From assembly GCF_023278565.1 (NCBI RefSeq), contig NC_064680.1, positions 2,790,001 through 2,854,000 on the forward strand: a stretch of 64,000 nt of DNA, written 5' to 3'. Below the pieces are notes generated by a model. The model made no database searches. It saw nothing but the letters and a program-made list of their open reading frames with translations, and was not told the DNA's origin. The position numbers were made by a program, and so were the translations under genes. Positions 9,457-18,950 of the stretch are shown piece after piece (within the stretch, counting starts at the first letter, position 1; each line of letters starts with the position of its first letter). Source of the DNA: Colletotrichum lupini. Lineage: Eukaryota; Ascomycota; Sordariomycetes; Glomerellales; Glomerellaceae.

Positions 9457-12429
9457 TTCTATAGTGATATATAGTGATACTGAATATCCTAGATGACATG
9501 AGATTGCGGAACATGGCATTGCGTTGAGCATCTCGAAAGGTTGAATGCCAACTAGTTTCCCTCAACATGTTGATTAGTCAGTCGACTTCAGCCAGCGTGT
9601 AAGACGAACGAAGAAACGCTGACACTGCCAACTATCGTACAACACTGAAAGTTCTGAGATTGGACATTTCTAGTCAAATAATACCCTGAGACTGAAATGT
9701 GACTGCTTCGCACAGCTACGCGTCGCAGCCTTAGTCTCATGTACCTCTCTGAGCAGCAACGGTGCACTCATCGACTTTTCCATCCCAGCGAAACTTCCTC
9801 TACTCACTGTGGCATGCCCTCATCAACGAGTCACAGCAGTCGATTACTTCTTCTGTAAGAGATTCATCGACACAAATATGCTAAGGGACGGATGGCAACC
9901 TCCTAAGTTTGCGAAGCAAAGGTTGCGAGCATCGGGCTGATCGATCTCCCTCTCGCAGGCCTGTAAGGCTCACAAACTCCTCTATCTGCATCCGGTAGAA
10001 ACTGCCTTTCAGTTCATGCTTCGCCATGCTGCCGGGCTGCCATATCAGAGAATTGCTGTCTCTGGAAAACCTTGGCGATTTGGAGGCAAATAAGTACCAT
10101 CGTCCCCAAGGTTCCTGAAACGTACCTCTCCATCCACTTTGTGGCCATTTACTTATAATACCTAACGGAAGGTCCATACACCTTCGACTTTGAGAAGGAA
10201 GCTAAAGTTCCAGCACATGTCGGCAGTAACTTGGGTGAGGCAGTACTTGAGTGACGAATATCATTCACCATAAATAGCATGGGCGCCAAGTTCAACTCAA
10301 TAAGATGCGCCGTTCGAGCCAAATCCAGATGGACCATCTCACAGCCCAGCCCTCCATCTGTTGCCCTGGTAGCAGTGCTCTTTCCTGTAAGACATTAACA
10401 AGCACCCCAACGGACGGCTGCCTGTCAGGTTCCAACGGCTTGTATGGTCACGTGAGTAGAAGATTCAGGGACGTACTCCTTACTCCGTACCTTTCCGGCC
10501 AATTAAAAAACAGCGACCTGGTCTTGATTTTTCATTGGCTATTAAATGGTTGGATCCACCGAGTGATTGAGGCCTATGCGGCCCCACTCTGCTGCCCTCT
10601 GGACACCTATATAATCCCACCCAATCTCCCGCCTTTACATCGTTTCCACTTTTTCTTCCTCATACTTACCTTCATGGGCAGTCTGGGGATCAAGAAATCC
10701 GGACTGCAGAGAGGGATGCCTGCATTGCACATCGCGGAGTAGACCTCTCTCGATTGTCCTTCGGGGCCATCGCTGTGGCAATTTTTGATTTTCAACCACA
10801 CTTTTCATTGTATTCATCGCCTTGCGCGATGGTATGAAGAAGAGTTCGGCTGGAGGTGGTGGTTTGCTTCCTCACTTTTGCTTATCAGCTGGAATCTACA
10901 CGGAGCAGCTCAAGCATTCCCACGCACCCAGGCGCGCCTAAAAGTTTGGCCAGGAGAGTTCTCTGCGACTATTGCTACCATGCCGAGAGATGAAGACCGA
11001 GCAGCGCTCCACACGCGCGCTGAATGCATGGGGATATTCGCGAGTGAGCGGCAGTAGCAGGCTGACTCCATAAGTTCTTCGCTGAACGCACACATCTTTT
11101 GAGCGATCTCATGCCACGCAATTCTAGGAAGGAGCTGCTCATCGAGACCTTCCTTGTAGTATCTACGCGAGACATGCGGATATGTAGCTTGCTAGAAGGG
11201 GAAGGCCGTATCTGTGCCCGTGCCTGCTTACCTTTCAAGAGGCGGAGGTGAACGGGGTGCCTCTTTCCCGTAGCCTTTAACATGTGGAAGTTGCCCTGGC
11301 TGTACCTACCTGCCACATATCTGTTCCCATGCTGAGCAAAAAATTGGACAGCGGAAACGTCCCGAAGACACAGTTTCGTCCCCTCAGATATCACACTTCG
11401 TCAACTCGAGACGCAATTGATACAGTCCCTCACCAAGCCCTCTACCTACAGTCTTCGAGAACGAGAGGTGAGAAATGCATGTGATTTAATCAACACTTCA
11501 CTTCACCTCGCAAGGCAATCCCCATCAACAGACACAGCCTAGGATGCGCTGACACCTGGAGCCGGAGTAGAGACCGTAATGCCAACGAGGGACTCATCAT
11601 TGCTGATCTTGATGTCTCAGGCCACCCTTCCACCAAGGCTCGACTCCACAAGTCATGCCATGCACATCAGCCTCCAGTCGAGTCATCAATTGGCCTATGT
11701 GAAGCCCCGTAAGATGACGACACCCTCACATTCAGCAGGCATCCTGCTCTCTTGATTCCTGACTTTGAGTCCCGTTTGGGATCCCAAAAGTGTCGATAAA
11801 CATGCAGCATACATTACCCCTTTCAAAGCCAGAAAGGCTTCTACAGCTGCAAGTTCGCGGCCAAGTGCGAACCAGATCCAGTCGTGTAGACAAACATGTC
11901 AGCAGGCGCTTCAGCTGGCTGACCTCAGCCGGACACTTGCGCAAGGCGGCCGGGAAGGGAGATCGTCCCCGGCAGTGCTCATTGGACGGCGGACGTAAGT
12001 TGGGAGTCAGCATCGAGTTGTACACACTTACCACTTCGTTTCCTACCTTCTGAATCGAGATATTGGATGACAGGTATGGGACCCCGCCGTTCTTGGGGGC
12101 GGTTTCGAGGATACACTTCAACGGCAAGCTGAACGGCAGCACGTCTGTATGCTTTCTCATTCGTGGCAGATGCTGACGATTGAGACAAATTCCATTTGTT
12201 GTCTGCCTGGTGGCGGGATGACATGCTGCTACACGAGGCTCGAGATGCTGGCTTTATGCAGAAACTGCCTTGAACAGCCTCTATGTCTTGGCTGGCATGT
12301 GACTGCTGCTCGAGGCTCGCAGGCGGGCGTCAATGTAAGGTAATACAGCTGTATAAGAATAGCATGATACCTATCCGATGAAGATCCTGTCATGTCCGGA
12401 AGTCAATGATCTCTCGACTAACAGCAAAC
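9457..12429. other. Long intergenic region, no convincing gene
   Basis: About 3 kb separating the divergent regulator and alpha-dioxygenase genes. Open frames up to 145 codons occur but their composition is not gene-like. A promoter-like stretch at 10441-10616 has no obvious gene downstream. TATAAGA at 12352, 78 bp before the ATG at 12430, is a plausible TATA element for the alpha-dioxygenase. Confidence 0.5.
10441..10616 (+). promoter_or_regulatory. Promoter-like cluster: CACGTG, CCAAT and TATATAA
   Basis: The segment holds a CACGTG E-box (about 10447), CCAAT elements in both orientations (GGCCAATT near 10499, CATTGGCT near 10532) and TATATAAT at 10608, followed by a pyrimidine-rich stretch that would suit a start site near 10640. 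The first downstream ATG (10674) opens only a 22-codon frame. Order and spacing resemble a real Pol II promoter, but no product can be named. Confidence 0.3.
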
Positions 12430-14479
12430 ATGAAGCCTACGACTAAGAGCCAGGTCCGCCAATCGGCGGAAGACCTTTTCAAGTTCTTGTTCATTCAATT
12501 TGGAAAATTGTCAACGTCTTCATCGCATGGCACAAACTGCCGGCCATCATTGGCGCCTTCAACCTCTTGGCGTTGCGATTCGAGCTCCGCCAGAAGAACC
12601 TTTACGACACATACCCCTCTCCTGAAGACCAAGGTACAACGGCGCAATGTCCCATGTCCGACACCAAGTTCATGGCTGTCAGAAACTCAGATGGTCTGTA
12701 TAACGACCTCCAGGCGCCCAAGATGGGCTGCGCCGGGATGCGTTTCGGCCGCAACATCCCAAGAGAGCATGCCAAGATGCCCACTCACGAGGAGCTGTTC
12801 ACGCCGAACCCGAGGCTTATCTCTGAGAAGATCCTTGCGAGACCGGAAGGTGGCTTTAAGCCCGCCACGATCGTCAACCTCCTCGCTGCGGCTTGGATTC
12901 AGTTCCAGGTCCACGACTGGGCGCAGCATGCCTCGAGCGACGAGACTTGGGACGTTCCGATGCCCAAGGGAGACACCTGGCCAGACAAGAAGATGAAGAT
13001 CTTCAAGACCAAGGTTGACAGTACTCTCTCAAAGCTGGATGATGAATCGCCGGGCTACAAGAACGAAAACACGCACTGGTGGGATGGCTCACAGATCTAT
13101 GGTTCGACTGAAGCTGAAACCGTGGAACTGCGATCCAATTGCCACGATGGACAGCTTGCGGTCGACCGCGTGAATGGTGAACAGTTCCTTCCTCGCGAGA
13201 ACGGCATCCCCAAAACCGGCTTCCATCATAATTGGTGGGTTGGTCTTGAGATGCTACATACCCTCTTTGCTTTGGAGCATAATGCTATCGCTGGCCAACT
13301 CAAGCTGTCGAACCCATCGTGGACAAGTGATGAGATTTTTGACACGGCCAGGTTGATCAATTGTGCACTCATGGCCAAGATTCACACCATCGAGTGGACG
13401 CCTGCTATCTTGAAGCATCCGACATTGAAGATTGGTATGGAGGCGAACTGGTGGGGGTTGGTTGGAGACAAGGTAAACCTCTTGTATAAGTCTATGCATT
13501 GCAGTCGCTGATGGGGTTGAACAGTTGTGGCACGTCTTCGGCCGTATTTTCGACAACAAGTCCGAGGTCATCTCAGGAATCCCGGGCTCGGGAACCGATC
13601 AAGACGGCGCCCCATACTCCCTGACCGAGGAATTTGTTTCAGTATATCGTCTGCACCCGCTTGTCCCCGACGATATTGCCTTCTTCAAAGTCAAGAGCGG
13701 CCAACACGCCGACACCCTTCCGATGAAGGAGGTCGCTTTCGAAAGGGCCCGCACACCATTAGACGATAAGACCTCGAACAGCAACGGCCTCGGTTTGAAC
13801 TTTGCCGACGTCTTCTACTCCTTTGGCGTCAACTACCCCGGCGCCATTCGCGCGAAGAACATGCCAAACTTTCTCCGTGATCTGCACCTACCCGCAGATA
13901 AAGAGTTCCCCCAGGGTAGACATCTCGACATGGGCACTGTCGACATCCTCCGTGATCGTGAGCGCGGGGTGCCGAGATACAACGCTTTCCGCCGCCTCTT
14001 CCATATGCCTGCCGTCCGTAGCTTCAAAGATCTGACCGGCCCCGGTCCTGAGGCCGCAAAGTTGGCGGCGGATCTGGAGGAGGTGTACAACGGCGACATC
14101 GAGGCCGTTGATCTCTTGGCTGGCACGCTCAGCGAGCCTCTTCCTGAGGGCTTCGGGTTCAGCGACACGGCCTTCCGCGTTTTCATCCTCATGGCGAGCC
14201 GCCGCATCAAGTCTGACCGATTTCTTGCCGGCGATGGGTGGTGTCCTGAGGTGTACACGCGGGAGGGTATGGACTGGGTGCAGAAGAATACGATGAAGGA
14301 CGTGCTGTGCAGACATTTCCCTGAGCTCGCTGCGCCGTTGCGTAACGTTGATAACGTAAGTCCTGTTAGCCCTGTCCTTGGTTTCTCTACACAGCTGCTA
14401 ACAAATTTCGTAGGCGTTTGCACCGTGGGAGAAGGTCGGTCCGACTGCCGAGTATATGGGGAAGGAGACTAATGCTTGA
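12430..14479 (+). CDS. Heme-dependent fatty-acid alpha-dioxygenase (apparent frameshift near the 5' end)
   Basis: Exons 12430-13472, 13525-14355 and 14414-14479, introns 52 and 58 bp. With one missing base restored near 12489 the product is about 646 aa, the usual alpha-dioxygenase length. Family marks: distal heme His in VHDWAQH (about residue 162), FALEHNAI, HTIEWTPAIL, and SLTEEFVSVYRLH, where the Tyr (about 389) lies three residues before the proximal heme His (about 392), the spacing seen in cyclooxygenase. Members add O2 at the alpha carbon of fatty acids to start oxylipin formation. The N-terminal frame (MKPTTKSQVR, AEDLFKFL) and the body frame (VHSIWKIVN onward) are in different phases; a stop at 12444 blocks the body frame upstream. 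No intron of plausible size fixes this. TATAAGA at 12352 supports the start. It is a recent lesion or an assembly error; everything downstream looks intact. Confidence 0.82.
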
Positions 14480-16216
14480 GCTTTATTCACCTGCTCATCC
14501 CAAGACCGTAATTTTTGTTTGTTTGGCGGTTTGGGTACATGTTTGGCTGTAACAACTACTTGGGGTCTACGTTGAACAAAGTAAAATGTGGAAGGAGATG
14601 AAAATGTCAGTTTGTGCCCGGAGATTCTAGGGTCGAAAACGAAGCCATATCGGCTGGGTGATTTTGATGGACACGAAGTTTACACGGCTTGACTAAAATA
14701 TTTGAACTGTCTCTTTTCAACCTAGCAAATACGAACGTCAGAAATAAGGTCTAATCAAATTGGAGAATAGAGGTGAAGCACGCATCAACACGCAGAGGAG
14801 TACCAAGTGTGGCATGAGCTGTCAAGTCGAATAAGATATCAAGACTGAAAGCCCGGCGAAAGAGGTCAATCTATGAACAGCTGACGGGTGTTTGCTGGCC
14901 GATTCGTTTGAAGTTCCCGCTTGTCACAGCCTCAACCTGTGATTCAGGTTCAGCCCTACCGGACGGTGAAAAAATGGTGAGCAAGGCCCATTGAGGCTTT
15001 TGTAGCATACCAGTCATCTATTCGACTCAACCCCAGAATCATCCTGTCTCACAGCTAAGCCTCGTATATTTTCATAGCCAGCTGCATCCCATACCAGGTT
15101 CTTACAACCAAACCTTACCAAAAAGGAATAGAAGTGCCGCATGGCAAACAAGGGGGGAGGAGTCGCGAACCTGCTGCCTACGCAACTCTGCTCAGGGGTA
15201 CGCAATGCCGCCGCGTCTTTAAAGTGCTTGGGAGATTAACCACATGTGCCTACCATAGGTCCAATTTTGCTGGCGGTTCGGAATCCGGGAACACCAAAAC
15301 CTAGGTACGTTGGGGACAACGCCGAATGGCCATGAAAGGTAACGGTTTTCTGCTATCTCGAGTCGAGCTGGGATAATGGCTGTTTCAAGTACTACAGTTT
15401 CACCAAGATAGCTCATAGATACGCCTACAAACCTCTTAATTGCAACCGCCCAGGCATCACGACCCGGACAGAGCATTCTGAACGAGAGAAACTTTCGATC
15501 AGTGAGGAACGGAAAACAGGGCATCACGGGCCAATTGCCTATCCGTATCGGACACCGATCAGCATTGGCTCATGAATCCAGTTTTTTATTTGACCAACTT
15601 GGCGCTCTGGTTTGCTGCCTCGCCGTGTCACTTCCATGTAACGCTTTTGGTGATTCTTGTAGCAGTCGAGTGCGGGTATCCGCTTTCTTCGCGCGCGACG
15701 ACACGACCATCCACCCCTTGAGCCAACTTCGCCAAGACGAAACTTGGGGCCCCCCCTCTTTTAATCTGGCGGGTGCGTAGTTGTCCTGCAACGGGAGCAT
15801 GTGGTGGTTGTCACTGGTGCTTGTGTATTGTGTACGAAGAGTGGTAAGCCGTCCGCGTATTCTGGGTCGACGAGGTTTAAAATTGTATGGATGGGAAGAT
15901 CCTTGGCGGGGATGCTGCACAGCCCTCCTACTCTCTGGTTTTCCTGGGCACACAGGGAGATGAGACCGGTGCAACGAGATCGATGTGCTTGTTTGAGATA
16001 TAATTGAGGAGGAGACACACGAATCCCGTCCCTCTCTCGTTTCGAATCGGAGCAATCTTCTTCACTGCAATTTTCGTGTCCTTTTTTTTTTGTTCTTCTC
16101 TCTGCCGATTTGATTCCCAGTCACTCCTTTCATCCTTGGGAATCGAGCTTTCTCAACGCCAGGCAAGCAAGCAATAAGTCACACCACTCAAATCGCCCAG
16201 ACAAAAACCACTCAAG
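14480..16216. other. Intergenic region, nothing supported
   Basis: 1.7 kb between two plus-strand genes. The end (about 16080-16216) is a pyrimidine-rich leader with an 11-base T run (16083-16093), typical of an active fungal promoter. No coding region is supported on either strand. Confidence 0.5.
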
Positions 16217-16439
16217 ATGACGACCGATCAACCACAAAGACAGACCATGGATCCCAACATGGTGCAACCCAAGGAGGAGGACACCCAGAAAGAGGGCTGG
16301 TCTTGCGTAAGTCATTTTGAATATTCCATCGTATATGAGCTTTGGCGATTACATTCCGCTGACGAGCGCCCCGAATACCTTACAGGCCCAGTGCTGTTCA
16401 AGCTGCATGGACTGCCTCATGATGTGCATGCGCTTCTAA
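16217..16439 (+). CDS. Small cysteine-rich C-terminal protein (CYSTM-like), 47 aa
   Basis: Two exons, 16217-16306 and 16386-16439, separated by a 79-bp intron with a GTAAGT donor and TTACAG acceptor; phase 0. The product is 47 aa. Residues 1-27 are hydrophilic, rich in Gln, Glu and Asp, with no signal peptide. The C-terminus (WSC-AQCC-SSCMDCLMMCMRF) has six Cys spaced C-x2-CC-x2-C-x2-C-x3-C and several Met/Leu. This layout, a polar Gln/Pro-containing tail followed by a compact Cys-rich and partly hydrophobic end, resembles fungal CYSTM-type proteins, thought to sit at membranes and often S-acylated; metal binding is an alternative. The intron falls directly after the first Cys codon. A strong pyrimidine-rich leader precedes it and AAG-ATG gives a good start context. 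A second protein of the same plan lies at 62536-62773. Confidence 0.72.
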
Positions 16440-17227
16440 GAAAGTGGCACATCTTCAAAATCTTTCCCAATTCTTTCTTTTCTTCTTCCATGACCAGATG
16501 GTCAACTGTTCAGTCTCATACTCAGAATGGCGCATCCACTTTGATGCCTTTTGACCAAGCGCTTGCCCATTGTAGGCCATGATGCGCTTTTAGGGGGCAG
16601 GTGGACGATGGAAATTTGGGTTAGGCGTTACAGGAGTTTTGGTCTCCAGAAACCAGAGGTGTCATTCCAGCGAGACGTTCCTTTCTGCCTCGCTTCCTTT
16701 TCTTCGCTCTTCAATTCTTCGATATCCTCATGTAAACACCATGCCGTTTACTGCTCTCAATGCAAATCTCTAGCACTTTTGTTATATGTCCAAGCATCTC
16801 CTCCTTGTGTGATAATCCGTTGATTCATCGACATCGTCAACCCACTGTCCCATCTTGGTGCTCAGGGGACAACTGAGATTCGCGGTCACGCGAGGATCGT
16901 CAGGGAGCCCGTGCGCGAGCTCCCGCAATTCGCTACGTACCTCCACTGAGAAATCTCCATTCCAACGTCCCCTCCACTTTTTTTGCACCTTGCCTGTCCC
17001 GCCGCGCATCTTGGGGAGCAGTCAGGTTTACGGTCTGTCATTGTCCCTTCTCACGATCTTTCAGCCTCGCCAAAAGCTCACCACCGGCTGCCCCGCCCTC
17101 ACCCAACCTCCACGGAAACACCCTCATCGTAAGCTCACAGCGGCAGACCTTCTCAAGGCATTGAAACCAGCAGGGCTAACTCTGCCAGCTTCCTTCTCCG
17201 CCAACCCCACCGCCCTAGTCCTCGAAA
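16440..17227. other. Intergenic / leader of the Y14 gene
   Basis: 788 bp between two plus-strand genes. No coding sequence is supported. The last 100 bp contain a GTAAGC (about 17129) and several AG acceptors, so a leader intron is possible but cannot be fixed from sequence alone. Confidence 0.45.
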
Positions 17228-17508
17228 ATGGCCGACGTGGAAATGGAAATCGACAACCCCCCCTCCCCCTCCGCCGCCGAGGGAGGAGCCGGTGGCAGCG
17301 GCGCCGCCCCGGCGCGTAACGAATCCGAGATGCAGACCCACGGCCGCGCGACCGCCGTCCGCTCCATCGAGGGTTGGATCATCATGGTCACAAACGTCCA
17401 CGAGGAGGCCGACGAGGAGTCCATACAGGACATGTTTGGCGAGTACGGCGAGATCAAGAACCTGCACCTCAACCTCGACCGGAGAAGCGGTTACGTCAAG
17501 GTGCGCCT

Positions 17509-17563
<55 letters not shown>

Positions 17564-18008
17564 ACCCCCCCCCCCCCACACCCTCCCCCCCCCCCCCCCC
17601 CGCCCGGCCCCCCCCCCCCCCCCCCCCCCCCCCCTTCCATTTGCCCTTGCCCTTCACGTCCCCCTGCCTCCTTCTCTTCACCTTCTCCAAAGCCGTAGAG
17701 ATGAAGCCCTCGGGAGGAAAACGCTGGGAAGCTGACATTGAAAACAGGGCTACGCCCTCATCGAATACGCAACCCTCGCCGAAGCCCGCGCCGCCATCGA
17801 CGGCGCCCACGAGGCGAAACTCCTCGAGCAGACCGTCTACGTCGACTTTGCCTTTGTCCGGCCCCCGCCCGGCGGCAAGGGCGGCAACAACAACCAGAAC
17901 AACATCCGCGGCGGCGCGAGAGCTCAGAACCGCGGTCGCGGACGCAGTCGCAGCCGCAGCGTCGAGAGGGAGGTCGTCGCTGCCAAGGACGGCGATGACA
18001 TTGAATGA
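17228..18008 (+). CDS. Exon-junction-complex RNA-binding protein Y14 (RBM8A family)
   Basis: Two exons, 17228-17500 and 17748-18008, giving 177 aa. The acidic N-terminus ([10 protein letters not shown]) leads to one RRM at about residues 49-125: RNP2 is IIMVTNV, RNP1 is KGYALIEY, split by the intron after the Lys. The segments [20 protein letters not shown] and [14 protein letters not shown] are near-diagnostic of Y14/RBM8A, as is VDFAFVRPP after the RRM. The C-terminus is an Arg/Ser/Gly tail ([13 protein letters not shown]), also seen in animal Y14. Y14 pairs with Mago in the exon-junction complex, acting in nuclear mRNA processing and mRNA fate. The 247-bp intron is unusual: about half is almost pure C. 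The start ATG agrees with the family N-terminus. Confidence 0.93.
17510..17634. repeat. Poly-C tract inside the Y14 intron
   Basis: About 125 bp that is C except for a few interruptions (A near 17564, ACA at 17578-17580, T at 17584, G near 17602 and 17606-17607). The first uninterrupted run is about 54 C. The template strand is therefore poly-G. The exact length may be uncertain in assembly because homopolymers of this size are hard to sequence. Confidence 0.9.
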
Positions 18009-18950
18009 TTTTTTTGTTTTCCCGAAACGCTAGAAGAAGCAACAAAAAGTAGGACGGCAACGGCAGCGCAAAGCACGAGGGGTGACGAGGTCTCGAGGTC
18101 TCGAGGTTCCGGTGCTAGCAGACAAGTGGGGGGGGGGTCTAAGACGAGATATTACGCCACATATCGGAGTCTCCTGAGCAGAAAATAAAGAGGATGAGGG
18201 AGGATTGGAGAAGGAGAAATGAAGGCCTCGATAGCGTGTTGGCCTTTGCCGATGTGTCGCGACCAAGCTAAAGACAAGCCAGCTGGTTCGCGGGAAAAGC
18301 ACATCGGCATGCGTGATTCAGTCTGAAAAGGTTGGTTTGCTTCTTCTTCCCTCTTCTCTATTCCCCCCCTTCTCGTCGTCCAATACTGACTGATTTGTAA
18401 AGGCTGCAACTAGAAATCAAAAGTTTGACATGATCACATTAATCCTGCAATACCGAGATTCAAGTGAGAGGACCTGTCATCTTAACGACGGTAGTCGAGC
18501 CCGACTTCGTTTGAGACCTGAGCGAAATAGTGTAACAGAAATCAGAATCGGCTGTCGGATCCATCGCCAGCGCCTTATTGGGCGAGTCAACTTCAAATCA
18601 AGGTGCTTGAGATTCTTCGAGTAGTCAGCCAAGTCCCATCTTTCTCCGAACGCATTTCATGTCTCACAAACATTGCATCTCGACAAAGCATAGGAGTCAT
18701 AATCGTCATTACTAACGTAAAAGGCCGCCCGGCCTAGAGGTATCGAAGAAAGAGCTGATCCCCCCAGCACATGAGAGGGGAGGCTAGCAATCCAAAAACT
18801 TTTTGATCCTCGTTTGCAATCCTACTCCGTCGCAATGCCCATATGTCATGCTTCGAACCAATAATGTGCCTAAAGAAAAAGGGAAAAAAGACGCCCCGCC
18901 CTCATTCATTCTCATCAACTCTCGTTCCATCGTCGCGCGTTTCACTCCCT
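18009..18950. other. Intergenic between convergent genes
   Basis: 942 bp holding the 3' regions of Y14 (+) and the PhoD-like gene (-). A run of nine G near 18128-18136. No coding potential recognised. Confidence 0.5.

Noticed and set aside
10305..10742. 145-codon plus-strand frame
   Set aside because: It runs through the CCAAT and TATA elements and shows no protein-like pattern.
12149..12343. Open frame followed by GTAAGG that could be an upstream exon of the alpha-dioxygenase
   Set aside because: The encoded sequence does not resemble the family and a TATA-like element lies after it; splicing it to an acceptor near 12483 would need a branch site about 60 bases away.
17153..17810. Poly-Pro, poly-Gly and similar frames around the poly-C tract
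   Set aside because: They arise from the homopolymer in the Y14 intron; the Y14 reading with a 247-bp intron explains the region.
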